Assembly (NCBI GenBank): GCA_963804005.1
Contig: CAWDOP010000023.1
Location: 1 to 30,231, forward strand
Length of the DNA: 30,231 nt
Origin: JAGXRK01 sp963804005
GTDB taxonomy: Bacteria; Bacteroidota; Ignavibacteria; Ignavibacteriales; Ignavibacteriaceae
Direction: 5' to 3'
Under the pieces are notes generated by a model that saw only the letters and a list, made by a program, of their open reading frames with translations, ran no database searches and was not told the DNA's origin. Below, one piece after another: positions 1 through 7,049 of this stretch (position 1 is the first letter of the stretch; each line of letters begins with the position of its first letter). A program made the position numbers and the translations under genes.

Positions 1-36
1 ACTAAGTAAAAAACAGAACTCTTGAGTAAAATTTAC

Positions 37-57
37 TTTGAATAGTCAGCATTCAAA
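37..57. promoter_or_regulatory. Inverted repeat, candidate enhancer-binding-protein site
   Basis: A perfect 7-bp inverted repeat, TTTGAAT and ATTCAAA, is separated by seven bases. Its centre is about 87 nt upstream of the start expected from the sigma-54 promoter at 109-124. Sigma-54 promoters need an upstream-bound AAA+ activator, usually 80-150 nt away, so the position suits such a site. A second dyad, AGTAAA-A-TTTACT at 25-37, abuts it. The repeat is seen directly; its role as an activator site is inferred. Confidence 0.4.
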
Positions 58-108
58 ATATTTCCTTCTTATTTTTTTTGTTTTCAAACGGACTTAAAAA
101 ATTACAAG

Positions 109-124
109 TGGCACTATCCTTGCA
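109..124 (+). promoter_or_regulatory. Sigma-54 (RpoN) -24/-12 promoter
   Basis: TGGCAC-N5-TTGCA matches the sigma-54 core consensus (TGGCAC-N5-TTGCA/T) at every defined position, with the invariant GG (110-111) and GC (122-123) correctly spaced. Transcription would start near 134, about 40 nt before the ATG of the 37-codon gene at 175. It lies between two inverted repeats upstream and a Shine-Dalgarno-led small gene downstream, which makes chance unlikely. No activator gene is seen in the window. Confidence 0.78.
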
Positions 125-174
125 AAATTTTATTGTAAGAAATTATAATTTTATTGATCATAAAGGAGAGGAAA

Positions 175-288
175 ATGGGATTAACTGAAATTGGAGTAAT
201 CATTTTCTTGGGTTTATTGGTACTCTTCGGTTATCTAAACTCGAGGAAGGTTGCCCAGGAACTAAAAAAAATTGGTTTTGATAAATAA
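175..288 (+). CDS. 37-residue single-pass membrane peptide, TatA-like in outline
   Basis: This 37-codon gene starts at ATG 175 behind a strong Shine-Dalgarno (AAAGGAGAGG, ending four bases before the ATG) and stops with TAA. Residues 5-20 form one hydrophobic helix ending in Leu-Phe-Gly (17-19). A short charged, amphipathic stretch with Arg24, Lys25, Glu29, Lys31 and Lys32 follows. A polar residue before a short helix, then Phe-Gly, then an amphipathic basic helix is the outline of TatA, but at 37 residues it lacks most of TatA's amphipathic helix and its tail. It could equally be a stress-type membrane micropeptide. Its own sigma-54 promoter and terminator make it monocistronic and conditionally expressed. 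That it is a real gene is well supported; its function is unknown. Confidence 0.75.
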   Translation: MGLTEIGVIIFLGLLVLFGYLNSRKVAQELKKIGFDK

Positions 289-310
289 GTGAAAATTTTA
301 TTATCAGCCT

Positions 311-346
311 AAGGCGGATCATCTTTCGGGATGGTTCGCCTTTTTT
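311..346 (+). terminator. Intrinsic terminator of the micropeptide gene
   Basis: A 13-bp stem (311-323 with 330-342, two G-T pairs, left arm AAGGCGGATCATC) with a six-base loop runs into a T tract at 341-346. It lies 23 nt after the stop codon at 288. Only the + strand orientation carries a T tract, so it ends the micropeptide transcript. The stop codon of rpiA on the other strand sits inside the T tract. Confidence 0.85.
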
Positions 347-1010
347 ATTTTTTAAGTATTTCTACCTTTTCTCCCTTTCCTGCAATTACCATATCAGCGA
401 TACCTGTGAATAAACCTACTTCAACTACTCCGGCATATTTTTTTAACTCTTTTTCTAATCCAACCGGATCATCAATTTTTTTAAGGTTAAGATCAATTAT
501 AAAATGTCCGCCATCGGTTATAAAATTTTTACATTCAAATTTTCTGAATGAAGGATTGAATTTCATTTTTTCAAACTTTGAGAATAATAAATTTGATCCG
601 TAAGGGACAACCTCAACGGGCAAAGGGAACTTTCCCAAAGTCTTAACAAGTTTTGATGAATCGACTATCCATATATTCATGGCTGAGTTACAGGCAATAA
701 TCTTTTCGTAAAGAAGAGCAGCTCCACCTCCTTTAATTCCATTAAGGTTCGGATCAACTTCATCTGCTCCGTCAATCGTAAGATCAATTCTGTTTACAAG
801 ATCAGCATCCATTACTTCAATACCCAATGCAGAAGCTAATTGATATGTTAGTTTAGATGTTGCGACAGCTTTTATTTTTAATCCCTTTTTAATCTGTTCA
901 GAAAGTTTCTTCAGCATAAAATTAACTGTTGAGCCGGTGCCGAGTCCTACTATCATCCCATTTTTAATAAATTCAACTGATTTTTCTGCTGCTAATTGTT
1001 TTTCGTTCAT
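345..1010 (-). CDS. rpiA: Ribose-5-phosphate isomerase A
   Basis: RpiA interconverts ribose 5-phosphate and ribulose 5-phosphate in the non-oxidative pentose phosphate pathway, in the cytoplasm. At 221 residues it matches the usual RpiA length of about 219. The phosphate-binding loop GLGTGST lies at residues 22-28. The DGADEVD segment (80-86) and KGGGAALLYEK (93-103) supply Asp80, Asp83, Lys93 and Glu102, corresponding to the Asp81, Asp84, Lys94 and Glu103 of the E. coli enzyme. It is transcribed divergently from the Lrp-type regulator, with 181 bases between. Transaldolase, another enzyme of the same pathway, lies 6 kb away at 7050. Only weak termination is visible in its own direction. The identification is secure. 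Confidence 0.96.
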   Translation of the reverse strand: MNEKQLAAEKSVEFIKNGMIVGLGTGSTVNFMLKKLSEQIKKGLKIKAVATSKLTYQLASALGIEVMDADLVNRIDLTIDGADEVDPNLNGIKGGGAALLYEKIIACNSAMNIWIVDSSKLVKTLGKFPLPVEVVPYGSNLLFSKFEKMKFNPSFRKFECKNFITDGGHFIIDLNLKKIDDPVGLEKELKKYAGVVEVGLFTGIADMVIAGKGEKVEILKK

Positions 1011-1122
1011 TTAAGGCTTTCCAAGATATTTTTATAATATGCCGTTTCAAAACTCGTATTTCATAAGCATTTTCGCAAGTAAGTTATTGATATTCGGTAA
1101 ATATTTGTATTACATAATTTAA

Positions 1123-1152
1123 TTTGACAGATAATTAATAAAACCGTATTTT
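1123..1152 (+). promoter_or_regulatory. Candidate housekeeping promoter of the lrp-type gene
   Basis: TTGACA (1124-1129), 17 bases, then TATTTT (1147-1152) fits a sigma-70 type promoter. The same bases also read as TTTG-N20-TATTTTAT, close to the Bacteroidota pattern TTTG-N20-TAnnTTTG. It lies about 40 nt upstream of the regulator's ATG at 1192, in the divergent rpiA-lrp spacer. Confidence 0.5.
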
Positions 1153-1191
1153 ATTAAGTATAAATCACAAAAAACTAATTTTAATAATGCC

Positions 1192-1653
1192 ATGAGACTA
1201 GACGAAATAGATAAAAAAATTCTTGACATTGTTCAGGATGATTCAAGAATTACCAATGTTCAGCTTGCAACCGAAGTGGGAATATCACCACCAGCAATGC
1301 TGGAAAGAGTAAAACGACTTGAAAGTAACGGAGTAATCAGGAAATATGTTGCTCTTGTTAATCCCGAAATGATTGGAAAGGGAACTTTTGCTTTTGTCTC
1401 TGTATCGCTGACTGCTCATCAGATGAACTCGATTGATATGTTTACTAAACATATTAAGAAAGTGGAAGAAGTGCTTGAATGTTATCACGTTGCCGGGGAA
1501 GAAGATTTTATTCTTAAAGTAGCAGTTGAGAATATTCAGCAGTATGAGAAATTCTTACTTGAGAAACTCACAAAGATTAAAGGTGTTAGCAGAATTAATA
1601 CTATGTTTATTTTGTCTACGGTTAAGTTCAATACAAAAATTCACATTGACTAA
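1192..1653 (+). CDS. Lrp/AsnC-family transcriptional regulator
   Basis: This 153-residue protein has the standard Lrp/AsnC architecture. An N-terminal helix-turn-helix (roughly residues 2-60, with LDEIDKKILDIVQ at the start and the recognition-helix region VGISPPAMLERVKRLE) is followed by a RAM/ligand-binding domain (about 65-150). Members bind amino acids and control their synthesis or breakdown. It sits 17 bases upstream of a Cys/Met-type PLP enzyme in the same orientation. That pairing is typical of a local regulator of sulfur amino-acid catabolism, and the likely ligand is a substrate of that enzyme; this is inference. No Shine-Dalgarno is visible before its ATG. Autoregulation is common in the family. 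Confidence 0.93.
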   Translation: MRLDEIDKKILDIVQDDSRITNVQLATEVGISPPAMLERVKRLESNGVIRKYVALVNPEMIGKGTFAFVSVSLTAHQMNSIDMFTKHIKKVEEVLECYHVAGEEDFILKVAVENIQQYEKFLLEKLTKIKGVSRINTMFILSTVKFNTKIHID

Positions 1654-1670
1654 TTAAGGGAGAAAAAATC

Positions 1671-2879
1671 ATGCATCACTTCGATCCGAGTGTCGAAATC
1701 CAGGATTATTTGGTATTTGGCGAATACGGGGATGTGAATCCATCAATTACGGATTCATCGACTTATACTTTTCTAAATCCCGAAACTATGAAGGAACTAT
1801 TTGATCACGAAATCGAGGGCTGCTTTCTTTATTCCCGTCATTGGAATCCGACAAATAAATTTTTGGCTGATGCACTTGCAAGATTAGAAGCATCCGAAGC
1901 TGCAATCGTAACATCATCCGGAATGGCTGCAATCGCTTGTACGATTCTTCAAATATGTAAATGTGGTGATGAAATAATTTCGGGCAGAACGATTTACGGA
2001 GGGACTTATGCTTTCTTTAAAAATTTTCTTCCGAATCACGGTATAAATGTAAACTTTGTTGATATCCAGGATCTTGAAGCTGTTAAAAATGCAATAACAG
2101 ATAAAACCAAAATTATTTATTGTGAAGCAATCAGTAATCCTCTATTAGAAATTGCTGACATTTCAGGGCTTGCGAAATTAGCAGATAAACATAATCTTAA
2201 ACTTGTTGTCGATAATACATTCAGTCCTTTTATCGTTACTCCTATTCATCTTGGGGCACATATTGTAATTCACAGTTTAACAAAATTTATTAATGGAACA
2301 AGTGACTGTGTAGCTGGTTGTGTTTGCAGTTCACGTGAATTTATTAATCAGCTTATGGATATAAATTCCGGAGCAGCAATGCTTTTGGGACCGGTTCTTG
2401 ATAGCCACCGTGCTGCAAGTATATTAAAGAATTTACATTCACTTCATATTAGAATAAAAAAACACAGCGAGAATGCAATTTATCTTGCTGAAAATCTTCA
2501 AAAGTTAGGTCTTAAAGTTTATTACCCCGGATTAAAAACGCATAATGGTTATGAATTATTAAATGAAATCAGGAATGAAGGATTTGGATTTGGTGGAATA
2601 CTTGCAATAGATGCAGGTGATGTAAAAACAGCAGATGCTCTCATGGCTGAAATGCAGAATGAAAAAGTCGGATATCTTGCGGTAAGTTTAGGATATTTTA
2701 AAACGTTATTTTCTTCACCCGGACACAGTACATCTTCTGAAATTCCAAAAGAAGAACAGGAAAAGATGGGATTGAGCGAAGGACTTGTCCGCATTTCCAT
2801 CGGGTTGGATAACAACATTCAAAAAACGTTTGAACGAATTAAATCCTGTTTAATAAAAGTGGGTGTAGTAAAAATCTAA
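1671..2879 (+). CDS. Cys/Met-metabolism PLP enzyme (gamma-lyase type)
   Basis: A 402-residue fold-type I PLP enzyme of the trans-sulfuration family, which includes methionine gamma-lyase, cystathionine gamma-lyase and beta-lyase, and O-acetylhomoserine sulfhydrylase. Visible landmarks are SRHWNPT (55-61), the phosphate-binding TSSGMAAI (81-88), Asp181 in VVDNTF for the pyridine nitrogen, and Lys205 in HSLTKF as the Schiff-base lysine. The Cys116 typical of methionine gamma-lyases (YGCT) is Gly here (YGGT, 109-112), so methionine gamma-lyase cannot be assumed. The N-terminal 40 residues look lineage-specific. A clear Shine-Dalgarno (AAGGGAG, 1656-1662) precedes the start. Co-orientation with the Lrp-type gene 17 bases upstream suggests an amino-acid-responsive catabolic operon. 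The family is certain; the exact substrate is not. Confidence 0.9.
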   Translation: MHHFDPSVEIQDYLVFGEYGDVNPSITDSSTYTFLNPETMKELFDHEIEGCFLYSRHWNPTNKFLADALARLEASEAAIVTSSGMAAIACTILQICKCGDEIISGRTIYGGTYAFFKNFLPNHGINVNFVDIQDLEAVKNAITDKTKIIYCEAISNPLLEIADISGLAKLADKHNLKLVVDNTFSPFIVTPIHLGAHIVIHSLTKFINGTSDCVAGCVCSSREFINQLMDINSGAAMLLGPVLDSHRAASILKNLHSLHIRIKKHSENAIYLAENLQKLGLKVYYPGLKTHNGYELLNEIRNEGFGFGGILAIDAGDVKTADALMAEMQNEKVGYLAVSLGYFKTLFSSPGHSTSSEIPKEEQEKMGLSEGLVRISIGLDNNIQKTFERIKSCLIKVGVVKI

Positions 2880-2897
2880 TTATGGTTTTCCTAAAAA

Positions 2898-2998
2898 TGT
2901 AGGGATCGGTCTCCAGACCGATCCGAAAAGAGATAAATAAAAAACAAAAAGCGGAATGGACGTCCTACCTGCAGTAGGTAAAGAGTCCATTCCCTACA
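2898..2998. repeat. Palindromic intergenic element with inverted ends
   Basis: A 101-base element bounded by an exact 8-bp inverted repeat, TGTAGGGA (2898-2905) and TCCCTACA (2991-2998). It holds two hairpins. One is a perfect 10-bp stem with left arm GGATCGGTCT (2903-2912), a two-base loop and its complement at 2915-2924. The other is a nested hairpin: GGAATGGA (2953-2960) with TCCATTCC (2986-2993), enclosing CCTAC/GTAGG (2964-2968, 2974-2978). It fills the gap between two convergent genes. This resembles REP- or MITE-like intergenic repeats and could also act as a bidirectional transcription block. No T tract follows either stem. Confidence 0.65.
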
Positions 2999-3005
2999 AA
3001 AGAAA

Positions 3006-3395
3006 TTACAGCGGCTGAAATAATGCGCAAACTGCACCAGCAGGATCTTTTATCACACAATATCTTCCGTAATTTCCCATATTCTTTGGTTCGACAATTA
3101 TCTCCCCGCCGTTTTTTTTGCAGGTCTTTGCACTCTCATCAACATTTTGTACAGTGATGTAAACCAACCATTGCGGCGGAAGTTTTGAATTTACTCCTTT
3201 TGTGTGACAAATTCCCGATGCGACTTTACCGCTTTCCGGAGCAATCATACTAAAATCATTATAATCGCCCATAGAAACTGGATTTGATTTCCAGCCCACA
3301 ACTTTACTGTAGAAATCTTTTACTTCTTTAGCATTCGGAACTGTTAAATCAATCCACGTTATTGATCCGATTTCTGGTTTTTCCTGTTCACTCAT
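3006..3395 (-). CDS. VOC-superfamily (glyoxalase/bleomycin-resistance fold) protein
   Basis: A 129-residue single-domain protein of the vicinal oxygen chelate superfamily. It contains two beta-alpha-beta-beta-beta units. The first begins at about ITWIDLTVPNAKEVKDFYSK (residues 8-27) and reads on to VGWK. The second runs from about residue 76 to the C-terminus, ending in the typical IKDPAGAVCALFQ. Family members are dioxygenases, glyoxalases, epimerases or antibiotic-binding proteins. The metal-ligand positions here are not clearly His/Glu, so no reaction can be assigned. It is convergent with the PLP enzyme across the palindromic element and divergent from the acyl-ligase fusion. Small stand-alone VOC proteins like this are often annotated as hypothetical. 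Confidence 0.85.
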   Translation of the reverse strand: MSEQEKPEIGSITWIDLTVPNAKEVKDFYSKVVGWKSNPVSMGDYNDFSMIAPESGKVASGICHTKGVNSKLPPQWLVYITVQNVDESAKTCKKNGGEIIVEPKNMGNYGRYCVIKDPAGAVCALFQPL

Positions 3396-3530
3396 TTTAT
3401 ACCTTAATTATTTATATCAATATTATTCATATAGTTAATTATAGTCAATCGCTATAAAAAATTAAGTGGTTTTAAATTTATATTTTAATATCTTCACAAC
3501 TCAAAGAAGAATTAAAACTACGAGGTCTCA

Positions 3531-5987
3531 TTGTTTTTACAGGATCATAAAAAAACAGCTATTATCTGGAAAGACCAGCAAATAAGTTATTCAGAACTTA
3601 TTGAGAATGTTGGTTCTTATGCTTCCATTATTAAAAAAGATAATCTTTCCAAAGTCGCGGTATTTTCTGAAAACAGACCTGATTGGATTTATGCTTTTTA
3701 CTCAGGCTGGAAGAAAAATGCCTGTGTTGTACCGATTGATTTTATGTCTTCATCTGAAGATGTTGCATACATTTTGAATGACTGTAAACCTGAAGTTGTT
3801 TTCTATTCAAACCAGACAAAAGAGGTAATTCTTAAAGCAAATGAAGAGCTTGCTTACGAACCAAGCCTGATGAATATTGATGAGATTACAATTGAAAGAG
3901 CAGCAGGTGTCACTGAATTTCCTCAAAAAGATTTGAATGAAACGGCTGTGATTATTTATACTTCCGGCACAACCGGTTCGCCAAAAGGTGTAATGCTATC
4001 GTTTGATAATCTTCTTGTTAATATTGAATCTGTTACAACTGATGCAGAAATTTATAAAAAGGAAGATAAAGTAATGATCCTTCTTCCTCTGCATCATATT
4101 TTCCCATTGCTTGGAACTGCTATTGTTACACTTCACACAGGAGCGACTGCTGTTTTTTCGCCATCAATGGCTTCGGAAGATATTATGAGCACGCTTCAGA
4201 ACAACGGAATTAATATTATTATCGGCGTACCCCGATTTTATAATTTAATCCGCAAAGGAATAAAAGATAAAATAAATAAAAGCGGTATCGTGAAGTTGTT
4301 GTTCAAGATTGCTAAGAAAAGAAATTCCCTTACATTCTCCAGGAAAATATTTAAAGCAGCACATCAGAAATTCGGCGGACATATAAAATATATGGTCTGC
4401 GGCGGCGCTGCTTTGGATATTGAAGTAGCGAAGGATTTTAAAACATTAGGCTTCGAACTGCTCGAAGGTTTCGGAATGACGGAAACTGCTCCAATGATTA
4501 CATTTTCACGACCGGGGAAAGTACTTCCCGGTTCTGCGGGTCAGCCACTAAAGACAAACGAAGTGAAGATTATTGACGGTGAAATTGTTAACCGTGGAAG
4601 AAATGTAATGAAAGGTTATTACAATCGTTCTGAAGAAACTGCTGCGATAATAAAAGACGGGTGGCTTTATACTGGTGACTTGGGATATCTTGATGAAGAG
4701 AACAGGATTTTTATTACAGGAAGAAAAAAAGAAATTATTATTCTTTCAAACGGAAAAAATATTAATCCTGAAGAAATTGAGTTTAAAATTGTTGGGATGA
4801 CAGATTTGGTCAGTGAAATAGGAGTGTTCGAAAAATCCGATATGCTGCACGCAGTGATTTATCCCGACTTTCAGAAAGTTAGTGAGAGTGGAATCGAAAA
4901 CTTAGAAGAGCATTTTAGATTGAAAGTGATTGATAAATATAATCAATCGGTAACTCCGTATAAAAAACTGATGAAGTTTTCGATAATCAATGAACCGCTT
5001 CCCAGAACTAGATTAAGTAAACTTAAAAGATTCCTTTTACCAGATCTTGAAACAACATTAAAATCTGAAAAGCAAAAGATCGAGGAACCGGATTTTCGTG
5101 AATACCAGTTGCTTAAAGAATTCATTGAAACGAATAAAGAGTGTAAAGTCCATCCTGCCGATCATCTGGAAATAGATTTGGGATTAGATTCTCTTGATAA
5201 GTTGAATCTATTGGTTTATCTAGAATCAACATTTGGAATAAAGATGAAAGAGAATGAACTACTCTCTTATTCAAACATTTCAAAATTGAGTGAACATGTC
5301 AAAGAAACAAAAACTCATTTGAGTAATGAAGCGATTGATTGGGGAAGTATTTTAAAAGAGCAGTTAGATATTGATCTGCCTAAAAGCTGGTTTACTCATA
5401 ACTTGATTAAGAATTCCGCAAAAGTATTTCTAAGACTTTATTTCAGACTTAAAGGCGAAGGGATAGAAAATATTCCCGATGGTCCTTTTATTCTTGCACC
5501 AAATCATCAAAGCTTTTTTGATGGTTTGTTTGTAGCTGTATTTCTGAAAAACAAGTTGATGAAAAAAACTTATTTCTATGCAAAAGAAAAGCACATCAAA
5601 CAGCGCTGGTTAAAATTTGTTGCTAACAAGAATAATGTTATAGTTATGGATTTAAGTGATCTCAAATCTTCATTACAAAAACTTGCATCAGTACTAAGAA
5701 AAGAAAGAAATATTATCATCTTTCCGGAAGGCACAAGAACTAAAACCGGCAATATCGGTGATTTCAAAAAAACATTTGCAATTCTTGCAAGAGAATTGAA
5801 CATTCCTATCGTTCCAGTCGCCATAAATGGTGCTTATGATGCGCTGCCGACGGGTAAAATTTTTCCTCGTCCCTGGAAAAAAGTTAATGTAAAATTTCTT
5901 AAACCCGTTTATCCAACGGATCATTCTTATGACTCATTGAAGGACAAAGTATTTGAAGTTGTCTCATCAAGTTTGAAGAAAAAGTGA
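3531..5987 (+). CDS. Acyl-AMP ligase / acyl carrier / PlsC acyltransferase fusion
   Basis: An 818-residue multidomain enzyme. Residues 1-510 form an ANL-family adenylation domain: P-loop YTSGTTGSPKG (143-153), GFGMTET, the YTGDLG hinge region and the GRKKEII segment. Residues about 525-600 look like an acyl carrier protein with LGLDSLDKLN, whose Ser554 is the expected phosphopantetheine site. Residues about 630-818 form a PlsC/LPLAT acyltransferase with the HX4D motif NHQSFFD (His659, Asp664) and FPEGTR (731-736). The predicted job is to activate a fatty acid, load it on the built-in carrier and transfer it to a lysophospholipid or similar acceptor at the membrane. E. coli Aas has the two enzyme domains in the opposite order and no carrier. 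The start is TTG with GAGG (3522-3525) five bases before it; an in-frame stop at 3513-3515 rules out anything longer. Confidence 0.9.
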   Translation: MFLQDHKKTAIIWKDQQISYSELIENVGSYASIIKKDNLSKVAVFSENRPDWIYAFYSGWKKNACVVPIDFMSSSEDVAYILNDCKPEVVFYSNQTKEVILKANEELAYEPSLMNIDEITIERAAGVTEFPQKDLNETAVIIYTSGTTGSPKGVMLSFDNLLVNIESVTTDAEIYKKEDKVMILLPLHHIFPLLGTAIVTLHTGATAVFSPSMASEDIMSTLQNNGINIIIGVPRFYNLIRKGIKDKINKSGIVKLLFKIAKKRNSLTFSRKIFKAAHQKFGGHIKYMVCGGAALDIEVAKDFKTLGFELLEGFGMTETAPMITFSRPGKVLPGSAGQPLKTNEVKIIDGEIVNRGRNVMKGYYNRSEETAAIIKDGWLYTGDLGYLDEENRIFITGRKKEIIILSNGKNINPEEIEFKIVGMTDLVSEIGVFEKSDMLHAVIYPDFQKVSESGIENLEEHFRLKVIDKYNQSVTPYKKLMKFSIINEPLPRTRLSKLKRFLLPDLETTLKSEKQKIEEPDFREYQLLKEFIETNKECKVHPADHLEIDLGLDSLDKLNLLVYLESTFGIKMKENELLSYSNISKLSEHVKETKTHLSNEAIDWGSILKEQLDIDLPKSWFTHNLIKNSAKVFLRLYFRLKGEGIENIPDGPFILAPNHQSFFDGLFVAVFLKNKLMKKTYFYAKEKHIKQRWLKFVANKNNVIVMDLSDLKSSLQKLASVLRKERNIIIFPEGTRTKTGNIGDFKKTFAILARELNIPIVPVAINGAYDALPTGKIFPRPWKKVNVKFLKPVYPTDHSYDSLKDKVFEVVSSSLKKK

Positions 5988-6126
5988 TTGCATTCTAACG
6001 ATGAACCGAGCTGTAAATAAGATTTTAATAATGCTCGGATTAGTAACACAGAAAAATTATCGGGAATATTGGCAGAGTAAGAAAAATCAATAAATTATAA
6101 AGAAAAAACTTTTTAAATCATCATTA

Positions 6127-6957
6127 TCAAATATTTCTCATTCTGTCTTTTTGAGAAAAATATAAATAGCTAAAAATCATACCTGCTGATCCGACCACAA
6201 CATCTGAAAGAAAATGTGCTCCGATAATCACTCTGCTTGCAGCTACTGTAATAGCCCACATCAAAATAAAAACATAAGCCCCATATCTGGTAATCCATCC
6301 TCTGTCTTTAAATAAAACAAAAAATGAAATGAGAACAAATCCCATCGCAGCATGACCAGATGGAAAAGATTCATTACCGGTGATTCCGTTTGGTACCAAC
6401 CAGGGAGTGAAGTTGGAGTATAGTGCATCCAAATCCCTGAATCTGATTCTTCCCCAAAACACTTTTAGTGGCTGAACAAATAAAACATAACCGAATATTC
6501 CCATCAACAGAGTAATTTTGGAAAAATTAAATGCTTTATCAGAAAAATTTATTTTTAGTTGCTTAACTAATAAAACAGAAATAATTGTGAAACCCACACC
6601 AAATATCAGAATAGGATGAACAGATTTTACAATTGGCTTTAAAAACAAATATCCAGAATAAGTAAAAAGCATAAAAGCTGAATAGACAAGTATGGAGCCG
6701 TATAATATTGTTCGTGCGTTAGATGAATGTTTCTTTTTCTTATAATAAATAAAAATTGCTGTAAGAATAGTAATAATTCCAGGGAGTTCTCCATACCCCT
6801 CAATTACCTTTGCCCATCCTGCATATTGGTTTGCTATTGATTGGGAAATCTGCAAATCATAAATCCCCGAAATTAAAAGCAGGACAATATATACTACTAT
6901 CAGTCCATAAGTTCTGATATTAAATAATGTATCGCTATTGCGTATTGGCATTTGCAT
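6127..6957 (-). CDS. PAP2-family membrane phosphatase
   Basis: A 276-residue polytopic protein with roughly six or seven hydrophobic helices, the first at about residues 15-32. The three PAP2 phosphatase motifs are present in order: Lys165 to Arg172 (KX6R, with Phe instead of the usual Pro next), PSGH at 199-202, and SRX3GXHX3D at 241-252 with His248 and Asp252. The family removes phosphate from phosphatidic acid, phosphatidylglycerol phosphate, undecaprenyl diphosphate or lipid A at the membrane. Which lipid is used here cannot be read from the sequence. It is convergent with the acyl-ligase/acyltransferase fusion, another likely lipid enzyme. All catalytic residues appear intact. Confidence 0.9.
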   Translation of the reverse strand: MQMPIRNSDTLFNIRTYGLIVVYIVLLLISGIYDLQISQSIANQYAGWAKVIEGYGELPGIITILTAIFIYYKKKKHSSNARTILYGSILVYSAFMLFTYSGYLFLKPIVKSVHPILIFGVGFTIISVLLVKQLKINFSDKAFNFSKITLLMGIFGYVLFVQPLKVFWGRIRFRDLDALYSNFTPWLVPNGITGNESFPSGHAAMGFVLISFFVLFKDRGWITRYGAYVFILMWAITVAASRVIIGAHFLSDVVVGSAGMIFSYLYFSQKDRMRNI

Positions 6958-7000
6958 AATAAAATAAATTACCGGACTTAAATAATTCCTTTTGTATATT

Positions 7001-7008
7001 TAACTTTG
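7001..7008 (+). promoter_or_regulatory. Candidate Bacteroidota-type -7 element for tal-pgi
   Basis: TAACTTTG matches TAnnTTTG and lies about 40 nt upstream of the transaldolase ATG. The partner TTG about 20 bases upstream is not conserved (TTA), so the call is tentative. Confidence 0.35.
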
Positions 7009-7049
7009 CACAGAAAATCTTAAGGCAAAATAAACAAAGAGGATATGAA

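Noticed and set aside
6006..6038. CCGAGC...GCTCGG inverted repeat between convergent genes
   Set aside because: Only six pairs with a 21-base loop and no T tract, so it does not qualify as a terminator.
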